A stretch of DNA of 64,000 nt, taken from contig JBDVBY010000006.1 of NCBI GenBank assembly GCA_039942715.1, positions 970,245 through 1,034,244 of the forward strand, read 5' to 3'. The notes beneath the pieces are model-generated. The model made no database searches. It saw nothing but the letters and a program-made list of their open reading frames with translations, and had not been told where the DNA came from. Shown piece after piece: positions 17,898-27,177 of the stretch (positions within the stretch are counted from its first letter, which is position 1; the number at the start of each line of letters is the position of its first letter). Source of the stretch: JABDJX01 sp039942715. GTDB lineage: Bacteria > Pseudomonadota > Alphaproteobacteria > Rhodobacterales > Rhodobacteraceae. A program made the position numbers and the translations under genes.

Positions 17898-19910
17898 ATG
17901 GACGATCAGAACAAGAACCTGATTCTTGCGATGGTGCTAAGTGCACTTGTGCTTATCATTTGGACGGTGATGTTCCCGCCCACGCCGCTTCCCGAGCAGT
18001 CAGCGACAGAGGGCGGAGAAACGACTCAGGCACAATCCGTTCCGGCGGCACCAGCAACTGGAGCAGCGGCAGATACAGCCCCTGAAAGCGAAACAGCCGC
18101 AGTAGCAGTTGATGCGGGTGAAGTCACAATCGCCACCCCAAGTCTCGATGGTGCCATCTCGCTTGTCGGCGGGCGCATCAATCAGTTGGCTTTGAAAAAT
18201 TATGACGAAACTCTGAAGGGCGATGACGAGGTCACGATCTTTTCGCCCATCGGCAGCGCGCGCCCGTACTACGCATTATTCGGATGGGTTAACGGTGGCG
18301 ATCTGGGGCCAGAAGATGTGCCAACAGCTGATACGATCTGGTCAATCGAAAACGGTGAAACTCTCGCGCCTGGTAAGCCCGTAACCTTGCGCTGGAACAG
18401 CCCCGCAGGCCTTATCTTCCGCCGCACCATCGAGGTAGACGATCGATTCCTTTTCACAGTAAAGCAAACTGTTGAAAACCCAACAGAAACTGCGCACCGC
18501 CTTGCACCATTTGGCCTTGTGGCACGGCATGGCGAACCTCAGGATTTATCCGGTTTCTTCATCATTCACGAAGGTGCAATCCGCCGCACCGATGGTGAAT
18601 TGGAAGAGATCAACTACAATGACATGCCCGATCTGCGCGATGACGAGACGTGGGGGGTGAATGCGTCCGTCGAGCAGGCCGAGGCAGGCGGCTGGGTTGG
18701 CTTCACCGACCACTACTGGATGTCAACGTTGATCCCGGAACAAGGCAAAGCGTTCACATCCGTCGTGCAATATCTGCCGGGCGCGCCGGGAGATGACGTC
18801 TATCGCACCGCCGCCCGCATGCCCACAGTAGACCTCGCGCCGGGCGCAACATCCACCACGACCACACAGCTTTTCGCAGGCGCCAAAGAATGGGATACGA
18901 TCCGTGACTATGAAGCCGGGCGCAAAATCACTGGGCTTGGCAGCGCCATTTCATACTTCGTCGGTTTTGGCGGAGATGCCGCGATTGACGGATTTATCGA
19001 CGCCATCGACTGGGGCTGGTTCTACTTCCTGACCAAACCGATTTTCTTTGTGCTGCACGAACTGAACATCCTGATTGGCAACATGGGTTGGGCGATCATT
19101 GCGCTGACGCTCATCATCAAAGCACTTTTGTTCCCGCTGGCGCGCAAATCCTATGTCTCGATGGCGAAGATGAAAGAGCTTCAGCCCGAGATGGAAAAAA
19201 TCAAGGAGCGCGCTGGCGACGACCGCACAAAGCTTCAAACCGAAATGATGGCGATGTACAAAAAGGAGAAGGTGAATCCGGCTGCAGGCTGTTTGCCGAT
19301 CCTGATGCAGATCCCGATCTTTTTCTCGCTTTATAAGGTGATTTTCGTCACCATAGAACTGCGGCACGCCCCGTTCTTCGGCCCGTTCCAGGACCTGTCC
19401 GCACCTGATCCAACGTCCATCATGAACCTCTTTGGTTTGCTGCCATTCGCGGCCCCAGATCCAGGCAGCATCCTTGCTCTGATCCTGATCGGCATCCTGC
19501 CCATCATGCTGGGCGTGTCGATGTTCCTGCAACAAAAGCTGAACCCGGCACCGACTGACCCGACGCAAGCGATGATCTTTGCGTGGATGCCATGGGTGTT
19601 CATGTTCATGCTGGGCGGGTTTGCCAGTGGGCTGGTAATCTACTGGATTGCCAACAACACGATTACCTTCATTCAGCAATACACGATCATGCGGCGGCAC
19701 GGATACAAGCCCGACATTCTGGGCAACATTCGTGGCACGACCAAACCGGAACCGGTCGCAGCAAACAAATCGGAAAAGCCCGCCAGCGAAAACGAGGATG
19801 AGGTGCAGGACGGTGCTTCTGAAGAAGGTGCAGATGCTGAACCGGTAGAAAGCAAACCCGCTGCCAAAAAGCCAAGCGGCAAGAAATCTCGCCGCAAGAG
19901 AAAGAAATGA
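17898..19910 (+). CDS. yidC: Membrane protein insertase YidC
   Basis: 670-residue inner-membrane insertase. An N-terminal membrane anchor (NLILAMVLSALVLIIWTVMF) precedes a large periplasmic domain to about residue 355. The catalytic five-helix bundle follows, with ALLFPLARKSYVSMAKMKEL, the cytoplasmic hairpin rich in Lys/Glu, and NPAAGCLPILMQIPIFFSLY. The last 50 residues are acidic then strongly basic (KPSGKKSRRKRKK), as in other ribosome-contacting YidC tails. The stop overlaps the start of the MOSC gene as ATGA. Confidence 0.97.
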   Translation: MDDQNKNLILAMVLSALVLIIWTVMFPPTPLPEQSATEGGETTQAQSVPAAPATGAAADTAPESETAAVAVDAGEVTIATPSLDGAISLVGGRINQLALKNYDETLKGDDEVTIFSPIGSARPYYALFGWVNGGDLGPEDVPTADTIWSIENGETLAPGKPVTLRWNSPAGLIFRRTIEVDDRFLFTVKQTVENPTETAHRLAPFGLVARHGEPQDLSGFFIIHEGAIRRTDGELEEINYNDMPDLRDDETWGVNASVEQAEAGGWVGFTDHYWMSTLIPEQGKAFTSVVQYLPGAPGDDVYRTAARMPTVDLAPGATSTTTTQLFAGAKEWDTIRDYEAGRKITGLGSAISYFVGFGGDAAIDGFIDAIDWGWFYFLTKPIFFVLHELNILIGNMGWAIIALTLIIKALLFPLARKSYVSMAKMKELQPEMEKIKERAGDDRTKLQTEMMAMYKKEKVNPAAGCLPILMQIPIFFSLYKVIFVTIELRHAPFFGPFQDLSAPDPTSIMNLFGLLPFAAPDPGSILALILIGILPIMLGVSMFLQQKLNPAPTDPTQAMIFAWMPWVFMFMLGGFASGLVIYWIANNTITFIQQYTIMRRHGYKPDILGNIRGTTKPEPVAANKSEKPASENEDEVQDGASEEGADAEPVESKPAAKKPSGKKSRRKRKK

Positions 19911-20659
19911 CGGGCACGCTCGCTCAGATCTGGCGTCATCCGATCAAGGCGCATGGATTTGAGGCTTTGCTTCAGTCTGATGTTGTCGCCGGGCAAACCC
20001 TGCCGTGGGACCGCACATGGGCGGTCACGCACGAGGCGTCCAAGGACACGAGCGGCGCTTGGGTCTCATGTTCAAACTTTACGCGCGGCGCAAAAGCTCC
20101 GGCTTTGATGGCAGTTGGCGCACTTTTGGACGAAGACAGCGCTACTTTGATTTTGTCAGCACCCGATAGCCCTGACCTGACCTTTCGCCCAGATGATCCG
20201 GAAAGTGTGGCCAACTTTTTGTCTTGGGTTCAACCGATGGTGCCACCCGAGCGTGCTGCATCCACTGGTTTGATCCGCGCTACAGGGCAAGGCATGACGG
20301 ACGCGGGCGATCCATACATTAGCGTTGGTAACCTGAATTCTCTCAAGGCGCTGTCCGACAAAGTTGGCACTCCGCTGGATCCGCGCCGGTTCCGCATCAA
20401 TTTTTGGGTCGACGGGTTTGAGCCATGGAGCGAATTCGATTGGTTGGGCCGCACTCTTCAAATCGGCGACCTGACATTTGAGGCGAAAGACCGCATAACC
20501 CGCTGCAAGTCCACAATGGCAAACCCTGACACAGGTCTACGCGATGCCGATACACTTGGCGCTCTTGATCAGGGGTGGGGTCATACCGACTTTGGCATCA
20601 CGCTTTTGGCAAAGACGACTGGGACGGTGAAGGTCGGCAACACGGTGGAGCTGTCATGA
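19907..20659 (+). CDS. MOSC domain protein
   Basis: 250 residues. MOSC domains transfer or sense sulfur through a conserved Cys, as in molybdenum cofactor sulfurases and YiiM-type reductases; here the Cys is in DRITRCKSTMANPDTG near residue 199. The N-terminal IWRHPIKAHGFE matches the beta-barrel domain that precedes MOSC. No adjacent molybdoenzyme is visible. It is coupled by ATGA overlaps on both sides, to yidC and to engB, an arrangement that looks fixed by gene order rather than by shared function. Confidence 0.88.
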   Translation: MTGTLAQIWRHPIKAHGFEALLQSDVVAGQTLPWDRTWAVTHEASKDTSGAWVSCSNFTRGAKAPALMAVGALLDEDSATLILSAPDSPDLTFRPDDPESVANFLSWVQPMVPPERAASTGLIRATGQGMTDAGDPYISVGNLNSLKALSDKVGTPLDPRRFRINFWVDGFEPWSEFDWLGRTLQIGDLTFEAKDRITRCKSTMANPDTGLRDADTLGALDQGWGHTDFGITLLAKTTGTVKVGNTVELS

Positions 20660-21303
20660 GCCTCCCCTTTCCTTTTGCCGAACCAGAACCATCCGACATT
20701 GAAAAAGGCCGACTTTTGTTTGCCGGGGAGACCGATTTTCTCAAAGGTGTCGTCGGCATGGACGGCCTGCCCCCGGATGATCGGATCGAAGTTTGCTTTG
20801 CTGGTCGCTCAAACGTAGGGAAATCCACACTTATCAACGCTGTGACAGGACGCAAAGCCTTGGCGCGCGCCTCGAACACGCCTGGCCGCACGCAAGAGAT
20901 CAACTTTTTCACCCTCACCGATAGCCACTATCTGGTTGATCTGCCCGGCTATGGTTTCGCAAAAGCGCCGATCCCAACGGTTGAAAAATGGCAGCGCTTG
21001 TTAAAACGCTACTTGTCGGGCCGTGTTAACCTGCGCCGGGCCTTCGTTTTGATTGATGCACGCCATGGCATCAAACCGGTTGACGATGAAATCCTGTCTT
21101 TGCTCGACAGTGCCGCGGTGACCTTTCAGGTCGTGCTCACCAAAGCCGATAAAGTCAAAGCCAAAGACTTTGAGCCCATGCTGGCCCAGGTGCGCGCCAA
21201 GCTGAATGCGCACCCCGCTGCTTTCCCCGAGATTGTGATGACTTCGTCTGAAACCGGCGACGGCATCGGCGATCTGCGCGCAATCATTGCAACGCTGGCC
21301 TGA
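20656..21303 (+). CDS. engB: Ribosome biogenesis GTPase EngB (YihA/YsxC)
   Basis: 215-residue Ras-like GTPase needed for late assembly of the 50S subunit. G1 GRSNVGKS at 50-57, a Thr-containing switch NTPGRTQEINFF, G3 DLPG at 95-98, G4 TKAD at 162-165 and a TSSETGDGIGDL G5 region. The frame is open upstream inside the MOSC gene; the ATG sharing ATGA with that gene's stop gives the standard length. Confidence 0.96.
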   Translation: MSLPFPFAEPEPSDIEKGRLLFAGETDFLKGVVGMDGLPPDDRIEVCFAGRSNVGKSTLINAVTGRKALARASNTPGRTQEINFFTLTDSHYLVDLPGYGFAKAPIPTVEKWQRLLKRYLSGRVNLRRAFVLIDARHGIKPVDDEILSLLDSAAVTFQVVLTKADKVKAKDFEPMLAQVRAKLNAHPAAFPEIVMTSSETGDGIGDLRAIIATLA

Positions 21304-21347
21304 CGGCTTTAGACCCTTCTCTAAGAGGGCCCGCAACAGGGAACACC

Positions 21348-22214
21348 ATGAGAGCACGGGATATGAACCGCGACCATTTTGCCGCCGCACGCACGCTGAA
21401 CGAGGCTTTGCCAAACCTTCAGCGCTATGATGGCGCAACAGTCGTGATCAAATTTGGCGGCAACGCCATGGGTGACGACGAAGCGATGGCAAGTTTTGCC
21501 CGCGACATCGTTTTAATGCGCCAGGTCGGTGTTAATCCCGTTGTTGTGCATGGCGGCGGCCCGATGATCAATGAGATGCTTGAAAAGCTCTCGATCAAAA
21601 CCGAGTTTGTGCGCGGCAAGCGGGTCACCGACGCAGCCACAGTTGAAGTTGTCGAGATGGTCCTGTCCGGCCTTGTTAACAAACGCATTGTGCAAGCGAT
21701 CAATGCCGCTGGGGGGCGTGCGATTGGGCTGTCTGGCAAAGATGCAAACCTGATGATCTGCGCGCAAACCGACCCAGAACTTGGCTTTGTTGGCACGCCA
21801 ACGGACATCGATCCAAGTGCGCTGCGCAACCTTATGGATGCGGAAATGATCCCAGTCGTTGCCCCATTGGGGGCTGGTCGCAACGGCGAGACCTTTAACA
21901 TTAATGGTGACACGGCCGCAGGTGCGATTGCCGCAAGTCTTGGTGCTGATCGGCTCTTGCTACTCACGGATGTCTCAGGCGTCAAAAATGCAGACGGCGA
22001 AGTCGTCACCGAACTGACCCCGGATCAAATACGTGCACTCAGCGACGAGGGCGTCATCGCGGGTGGCATGATCCCTAAAACCGAAACTGCGCTTGATGCG
22101 ATAGAAGGCGGCGTGCGCGCTGTCGTAATCCTCGATGGTCGCGCCCCGAACGCGTCCTTGCTGGAACTGTTCACCGAACATGGCGCAGGCAGCCTGATCC
22201 GCCCCGCGAAATGA
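21348..22214 (+). CDS. argB: Acetylglutamate kinase
   Basis: 288 residues; phosphorylates N-acetylglutamate in the second step of arginine synthesis. Visible: VVIKFGGNAMGDD, VVHGGGPMIN, GLSGKDANLM and FNINGDTAAGAIAASLGADR, then GMIPKTETAL and DGRAPNASLLELFTE near the end. The N-terminal extension (about 30 residues before the kinase core) is of the kind found in arginine-inhibited enzymes. ATG with AGGGA seven bases upstream; another Met lies five codons on. The stop overlaps the next start as ATGA. Confidence 0.97.
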   Translation: MRARDMNRDHFAAARTLNEALPNLQRYDGATVVIKFGGNAMGDDEAMASFARDIVLMRQVGVNPVVVHGGGPMINEMLEKLSIKTEFVRGKRVTDAATVEVVEMVLSGLVNKRIVQAINAAGGRAIGLSGKDANLMICAQTDPELGFVGTPTDIDPSALRNLMDAEMIPVVAPLGAGRNGETFNINGDTAAGAIAASLGADRLLLLTDVSGVKNADGEVVTELTPDQIRALSDEGVIAGGMIPKTETALDAIEGGVRAVVILDGRAPNASLLELFTEHGAGSLIRPAK

Positions 22215-22855
22215 GCCTTCAACGCGTTGAAGGCCTTGCCCGCGATAATCATCTAAGCGTTCTTGGTGCGTTTCACACCGATGCTGACGATGACGCGCTT
22301 GGGATGGGCACTCTGATCCTGCTAGGACCCCATGAGCCCGGTTTCTGGGCGCATGTAACAACAGAGCCCGAGTTCAACGACAAAGCCCCCGACCCGCTTG
22401 ATCGCTGGTCTGCCCGCACCATAACCGCCCTCGCCCACAAGCTTGGCGGTACGCCCTACTTCCCCTTCGGCACACCCGCCCGCCCGTTCATCACATGGGC
22501 CCTGCGCTCGGCGCGCGCCTGGGTCTCCCCAGCCCAGCTGTTGGTTCATGATACCGCCGGTCTCTTTGTTTCTTACCGCGGCGCACTTCTTGTCCCACAA
22601 GAGCTAGACCTCCCGGAACCGCCTGCGAAACCTTGCGACACATGCAACACCAAACCATGCCTCGCGGCCTGCCCTGCCGCCGCTTTGAGCGCGCAAGGCT
22701 ATGATCTGCCCGCGTGCCATGCATTTCTCGACACAAATCAAGGCCAGTCCTGCATGAATCAAGGCTGTGCTGTCCGTCGCGCTTGCCCTTTGGTGCAAAC
22801 TTACCCCAGAGTAGAGCCTCAATCGGCATATCACATGGCACAGTTCCACAAATGA
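22211..22855 (+). CDS. Ferredoxin-like [4Fe-4S] protein
   Basis: 214 residues, probably cytoplasmic. The C-terminal third contains PCDTCNTKPCLAACP and later CMNQGCAVRRACP, together enough Cys for one or two iron-sulfur clusters in a pattern related to the ferredoxin segment of epoxyqueuosine reductase. The N-terminal two thirds have no family I recognise and lack the cobalamin-binding features of QueG itself. Coupled by ATGA overlaps to argB and to the phosphatase gene. The electron partner is unknown. Confidence 0.75.
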   Translation: MSLQRVEGLARDNHLSVLGAFHTDADDDALGMGTLILLGPHEPGFWAHVTTEPEFNDKAPDPLDRWSARTITALAHKLGGTPYFPFGTPARPFITWALRSARAWVSPAQLLVHDTAGLFVSYRGALLVPQELDLPEPPAKPCDTCNTKPCLAACPAAALSAQGYDLPACHAFLDTNQGQSCMNQGCAVRRACPLVQTYPRVEPQSAYHMAQFHK

Positions 22856-23352
22856 CCCTGACCCTCATCTGCATGCGCCACGCAAAGTCCGATTGGGACG
22901 ATCCGTTGCAAGACGATATCGACAGACCTCTCAGCGTACGCGGGCGCGCCGCAGCCCCTATGATCGGCAAATGGCTGGCGGAAAACAATTACATCCCAGA
23001 CGTGGCACTTGTCTCCTCTGCGGCACGCACCGTCGAGACATGGGAACTGATGTCAAAACACCTTCCCAACGTCACAGCCGAATTCCTGCCCGATCTTTAC
23101 CTCGCCAGCCCCGACGTCATGCGCCGCACGTTGATCAACCGCGAAGCGCGCAGCATCCTGCTCCTCGCCCACAATCCCGGCATGGCCGACCTGACAGACA
23201 AACTGGTGGCAGAACGCCCCGACCATCCAAAGTTTCGCACTTACCCAACAGCTGCCACTACAGTCATCGAATTTGAAACGGATGACTGGGCAAACTTGGG
23301 ATGGCGGCAAGGCAAAGCGCTCAACTTCACAGTCCCGCGCGACCTCGGCTAA
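22852..23352 (+). CDS. Histidine phosphatase family protein (SixA-like)
   Basis: 166 residues. The N-terminal TLICMRHAKSDW holds the catalytic R-H pair of the phosphoglycerate-mutase/histidine-phosphatase superfamily, and LLLAHNPGMADL holds the second His. Short members of this type resemble SixA, which dephosphorylates phosphohistidine on HPt or PTS proteins. The frame is open for 46 codons upstream within the ferredoxin gene, but the ATG overlapping that stop gives the proper family N-terminus. Confidence 0.9.
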   Translation: MTLTLICMRHAKSDWDDPLQDDIDRPLSVRGRAAAPMIGKWLAENNYIPDVALVSSAARTVETWELMSKHLPNVTAEFLPDLYLASPDVMRRTLINREARSILLLAHNPGMADLTDKLVAERPDHPKFRTYPTAATTVIEFETDDWANLGWRQGKALNFTVPRDLG

Positions 23353-23358
23353 CGCCTT

Positions 23359-23410
23359 TCACTGGTTCAAAAATATGCTGGGGAGGTCTGGAGGGGCAAA
23401 GCCCCTCCAG
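23359..23410 (-). repeat. Intergenic hairpin element, copy A
   Basis: Perfect 10-base stem CTGGAGGGGC-aaa-GCCCCTCCAG at 23388-23410, followed on the minus strand by CCTCCCCAG and CATATTTTTGAACCAG. It sits between the convergent phosphatase and bztD genes and can serve as a bidirectional terminator. The same layout of hairpin, C run and ATATTTTTG-like tail recurs near 30158 and 52082. Confidence 0.6.
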
Positions 23411-23443
23411 TTGGTCGACCCGCGACAGCGGGGCGAAATAAAA

Positions 23444-24211
23444 TCAGTGACCCAGAATCTGGCTCAAGAAGAGCTTGGTGCGATCCGACTGCGGATTGTT
23501 GAAGAACTCTTCCGGCTCATTCTGCTCAACAATCTGACCAGCATCCATAAAGATCACGCGGTTGGCCACTTGCCGCGCAAAACCCATCTCGTGGGTCACG
23601 CACAGCATCGTCATGCCCTCTTCGGCAAGCTCGATCATCGTATCAAGCACTTCCTTGATCATCTCAGGGTCAAGGGCCGAGGTTGGTTCATCAAACAACA
23701 TGATCCGCGGACGCATGCACAAAGAACGTGCAATCGCCACACGCTGCTGCTGACCACCCGAGAGTTGCCCGGGATACTTTAACGCCTGATCGGGGATCTT
23801 TACCTTCTCAAGGAAGTGCATTGCCGTTTCTTCGGCTTCCTTCTTGGGCGTTTTGCGCACCCAGATCGGGGCCAGCGTACAATTCTCTAGAATCGTCAGA
23901 TGCGGGAACAGATTAAAGTGCTGGAAACACATTCCCACTTCCGAGCGGATCTTGTCGATGTTTTTCAGGTCAGAAGAAAGCAACGTTCCATCCACCGTAA
24001 TCGAACCCTGCTGGTGCTCTTCCAGTGCATTGATACAGCGGATCAGTGTTGATTTACCGGAGCCAGAGGGTCCGCAAATAACAATCCGCTCGCCGCGCTG
24101 AACGGTCAGATCAATGTCGCGCAGTACATGAAAGGTGCCGTACCATTTATTCATCTTCTGGATGGTGATCGCCACTTCATCCGAGACTTGCATTTGTGCA
24201 GCTTCAGCCAT
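23444..24211 (-). CDS. bztD: Polar amino acid ABC transporter ATP-binding protein
   Basis: 255-residue ATPase. Walker A GPSGSGKST, Q loop CFQHFNLFP, signature LSGGQQQR, Walker B MLFDEPTSALDP and the H-loop VTHEMG are all intact. Belongs to the HisP/GlnQ/AapP type. It is the last gene of a cluster in the order binding protein, permease, permease, ATPase that matches bztABCD of Rhodobacter, an importer of glutamate, glutamine, aspartate and asparagine; the Rhizobium equivalent is aapJQMP. Confidence 0.93.
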   Translation of the reverse strand: MAEAAQMQVSDEVAITIQKMNKWYGTFHVLRDIDLTVQRGERIVICGPSGSGKSTLIRCINALEEHQQGSITVDGTLLSSDLKNIDKIRSEVGMCFQHFNLFPHLTILENCTLAPIWVRKTPKKEAEETAMHFLEKVKIPDQALKYPGQLSGGQQQRVAIARSLCMRPRIMLFDEPTSALDPEMIKEVLDTMIELAEEGMTMLCVTHEMGFARQVANRVIFMDAGQIVEQNEPEEFFNNPQSDRTKLFLSQILGH

Positions 24212-24222
24212 GGATCGGCTCC

Positions 24223-25767
24223 TTAATGATGGTCAGTACGCAACTGGCGCTCGAGCCACTGCGAATATTGAGAGATGGAATAGCAAACGATGAAGAATAC
24301 GAGACAGGCGAACAGGTACACTTCCCAGTAGACGCCAAGCCACGATGTCGATTGCTGAATAGGTCCGCGGATCATACCAACGATGTCGAACATCGAAATC
24401 ACCGACACCAGCGTGGTGTCTTTGAACAGACCAACGGCCACATTCACGATGCCCGGGATCGAGATTTTCAGCGCTTGTGGCAGAATAATCAGACGCGTCG
24501 CCTGGGTATAGTTCAGCCCCAAACTGTCGCCCGCTTCAAACTGGCCTTTTGGCAAGGCAGCCAAACCGCCGCGGATCACCTCGGCGATATAGGCCGACGA
24601 GAACATCGTGATCATAATAATCACGCGCAAGATCAAATCAAAGTTGCTGCTGGGCGGCATAAAGTACGCCAGCATCACGTTTGCCACAAAAAGCAAGGTG
24701 ATCAGAGGCACACCGCGCACGAATTCGATGAACACAACACAGACGCCTTTGATCAGCGGCATGTTAGACTGTCGCCCCAAAGCCAGCACAACGCCAAGCG
24801 GAATGGACAGAGACACACAGATCACACCAAGGATCATGTTCAGCATATAGCCGCCCATATCGCGAGACGGCACCGCTTCCAATTCTATCGGAATGATGCT
24901 GTTGAGCGCATTGCCAACGGGACCGGCAATGAATGCCACAAAGACGTAAAGTGCTGCCAGCGCTGATACGACCGTGACCAACCCACCCTTTTCGGCATCG
25001 TTATAGATCGCATAGCCGACAAAGATGCCCATAGGGATAAAGAACACGAACATAAAGACAGACGCGGCTTTAAAAATCAGGCCCGAAATCGTCGAGACAA
25101 TCGACCCTTCACCTACCGAGTTTGAAATGAACCATAGCTCTTTCGCACCTTGGTACAGCAGATATGCCAAACCAATCGCAGCTCCGACACCGATCACTGC
25201 CGCTAAGATACGGCGCAGATCAACGTTCAGTCCCTCGACAACGCGAAAGACAAGGCCTGTTCCAATGATAGCCGCCAAGATCATCAGCGGTGCCCACAAG
25301 GAACCACCCCAGATCAGCCAAAAGGCGATAAACGGATAAAGCGCTGTCAAAAGAAGCAGCTTGCGCGGAACGAACTGACTAAACAGGACCGGTGCGATTG
25401 CGACCAGCATGATCAAGAAAGCCAGCAGTGGGCGCCAATAGGCCTCTGATGGGTAGGTGAACCCGAACATCATGTGATCCCAGCGGTCCACCAGCACTGC
25501 GAAACAGGCGCCGGTTTCTTTGCCTGCCGCGATCAGAATATCGCGACATTCGCGGATTGATTCAGCGTCCCAAACCCCGTTGTAGAACCACGGGATTGCG
25601 CTGATCACCAATGAACCAACGATATAAAGTGCAACCAGTGTCAGGATGGTGTTGAACCAGCCTGAGAACAGGTTTTCGCGCACCCACTTGATCGCACCTG
25701 AATCTTTTAGTGGCGGCGGCGACTGTGGGATTTCTTCGGTGCGCACGAAAGCAATTTGATCAGACAT
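24223..25767 (-). CDS. bztC: Amino acid ABC transporter permease, second subunit
   Basis: 514-residue inner-membrane permease. The C-terminal 220 residues form the transport domain with IEFVRGVPLITLLF and the coupling-helix EAA region GGLAALPKGQFEAGDSLGL followed by ILPQALKISIPGIVN. The N-terminal 290 residues add about eight further membrane segments, making it longer than typical AapM/BztC. It follows the first permease gene after one base and precedes bztD by 11 bases, indicating one transcript. Confidence 0.9.
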   Translation of the reverse strand: MSDQIAFVRTEEIPQSPPPLKDSGAIKWVRENLFSGWFNTILTLVALYIVGSLVISAIPWFYNGVWDAESIRECRDILIAAGKETGACFAVLVDRWDHMMFGFTYPSEAYWRPLLAFLIMLVAIAPVLFSQFVPRKLLLLTALYPFIAFWLIWGGSLWAPLMILAAIIGTGLVFRVVEGLNVDLRRILAAVIGVGAAIGLAYLLYQGAKELWFISNSVGEGSIVSTISGLIFKAASVFMFVFFIPMGIFVGYAIYNDAEKGGLVTVVSALAALYVFVAFIAGPVGNALNSIIPIELEAVPSRDMGGYMLNMILGVICVSLSIPLGVVLALGRQSNMPLIKGVCVVFIEFVRGVPLITLLFVANVMLAYFMPPSSNFDLILRVIIMITMFSSAYIAEVIRGGLAALPKGQFEAGDSLGLNYTQATRLIILPQALKISIPGIVNVAVGLFKDTTLVSVISMFDIVGMIRGPIQQSTSWLGVYWEVYLFACLVFFIVCYSISQYSQWLERQLRTDHH

Positions 25768-25768
25768 A

Positions 25769-27052
25769 TCAGCGCTCCTGCAATTTCATGCGGTTGTTGA
25801 AAATGTTCATAAAGAACGAGATCAACAGCGACACTGTTAAGTAAAAGAGCATCAAGAGCAGCACCGTCTCAATCGCGCGACCGGTTTGAAGCAAGGTAAT
25901 CCCGCCCAAAGTTCCGGTCACATCCATGTAGCCCACCGCAATTGCCAACGAAGAGTTCTTGGTGATGTTCAGATATTGCGAAATCAGCGGCGGGATAATC
26001 ACCCGAAGCGCTTGCGGCAGAACAACAAGGCTCATGATCCGATTGGGGCGCAAGCCCAGAGCGCCAGCTGCTTCTGTCTGTCCTTTTGAGACAGCCAAGA
26101 TACCTGCACGCACGTTTTCTGCAATAAACGCCCCAGTGTAGATCGCCAAAGCAAACCAAAGCGCAATCAGCGAGCCAAGGATCGTGATACCGCCGCGGAA
26201 GTTAAAGCCCTTCAATTCGGGCAGCTGCCACGTCAACCCCAGGAACCAAAGCAAAATCGCGACTGGGAGTATCCAAATCGCGAGTGAGTAGTAGAGCGTT
26301 TTGGGTCTGACCCCTGTTTCATTCTGCGTTCGTGTGGCCCAGGCCCCGACCATGCGCGCGGCTTGCCAAGACGCGATCAAAACGATGATGACGGCCAGCC
26401 AGTCATAAAGCCCCGATGTTGCGGTGATGACGCCATCATCAGCTACTTCGTTTCCACCAAAGCTCTTAGTGAACTGTGGCTTGGGGATATAAACACCGCG
26501 GTTGGTCACCGCGACTGTGCCAAATAGCGATACCGATGCCGTGGCTTCTTCACCCCTGAAATCTCGCGGCGCGGGAGCGGTGTTAATCATGATCGAGAAA
26601 ATGATCAGGATCCAAATCAGCACAGGCACGTTGCGGAAGATTTCTACATAGAACGCCATGATCTTGCTGACGAGCCAGTTGTTCGACAAGCGCAGCACCC
26701 CGGCGATAACGCCAAAAATGGTGGCTGTCACACAGGCAAGAAACGCCACGATAAGCGTATTCAACAAGCCGACCAATGCGGCGCGTCCGTGTGTGGATTG
26801 GCTATCGTATTCGATCGGTCGTTGGTTGATGTCGTATCCCGACGGCTCTCCGAGGAAGCTGTAGGAAATGTTAAGCCCGGCTTCGGCCAGGTTGCGCACC
26901 AGGTTACCCCCGACAAACGCCATAAAGGCGATGATGGCCACAAGGGCGATGAATTGAAAAGTAAGCGATCTATATCGCGTGTCGTTCAAAAGCATAGAAA
27001 GCTTGAACGACCTACCCGATGTATCGAGTGATTGGTCGGCTAAAGTCGACAT
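25769..27052 (-). CDS. bztB: Amino acid ABC transporter permease, first subunit
   Basis: 427-residue permease, the partner of BztC. EIFRNVPVLIWILI matches the segment before the coupling helix, and the EAA loop reads RAGILAVSKGQTEAAGALGL followed by VLPQALRVIIPPLISQYLN. A periplasmic stretch of about 100 residues between membrane segments is typical of the Bzt/Aap subgroup. It is separated from bztA by a strong hairpin, so it should be made in smaller amounts than the binding protein. Confidence 0.92.
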   Translation of the reverse strand: MSTLADQSLDTSGRSFKLSMLLNDTRYRSLTFQFIALVAIIAFMAFVGGNLVRNLAEAGLNISYSFLGEPSGYDINQRPIEYDSQSTHGRAALVGLLNTLIVAFLACVTATIFGVIAGVLRLSNNWLVSKIMAFYVEIFRNVPVLIWILIIFSIMINTAPAPRDFRGEEATASVSLFGTVAVTNRGVYIPKPQFTKSFGGNEVADDGVITATSGLYDWLAVIIVLIASWQAARMVGAWATRTQNETGVRPKTLYYSLAIWILPVAILLWFLGLTWQLPELKGFNFRGGITILGSLIALWFALAIYTGAFIAENVRAGILAVSKGQTEAAGALGLRPNRIMSLVVLPQALRVIIPPLISQYLNITKNSSLAIAVGYMDVTGTLGGITLLQTGRAIETVLLLMLFYLTVSLLISFFMNIFNNRMKLQER

Positions 27053-27140
27053 CCGTATCGTACCCCCTGTTTGGACATTTATGACGCGCTCTTGCGGCGC
27101 TTTGTCCTAGGTTTCCGGCCCCTCACCGAGCCAGAAAGAA

Positions 27141-27168
27141 TAAGGGCGCGGGATGAACCGCGCCCTTA
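27141..27168 (-). terminator. Attenuating hairpin between bztA and bztB
   Basis: Perfect 11-base stem TAAGGGCGCGG/CCGCGCCCTTA with a 6-base loop, followed on the minus strand by TTATTCTTT. Placed directly behind the binding-protein gene, it would stop most transcripts there and let a fraction enter the permease genes, and also protect the bztA message. Confidence 0.75.
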
Positions 27169-27177
27169 CCTTCGTTC

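Noticed and set aside
18951..19700. 249-codon minus-strand frame inside yidC
   Set aside because: Same type of His/Gln/Asp-rich antisense shadow; yidC is unambiguous.
24196..24966. 256-codon plus-strand frame inside bztC
   Set aside because: Rich in His, Gln and Arg with no hydrophobic core; antisense to a clear permease.
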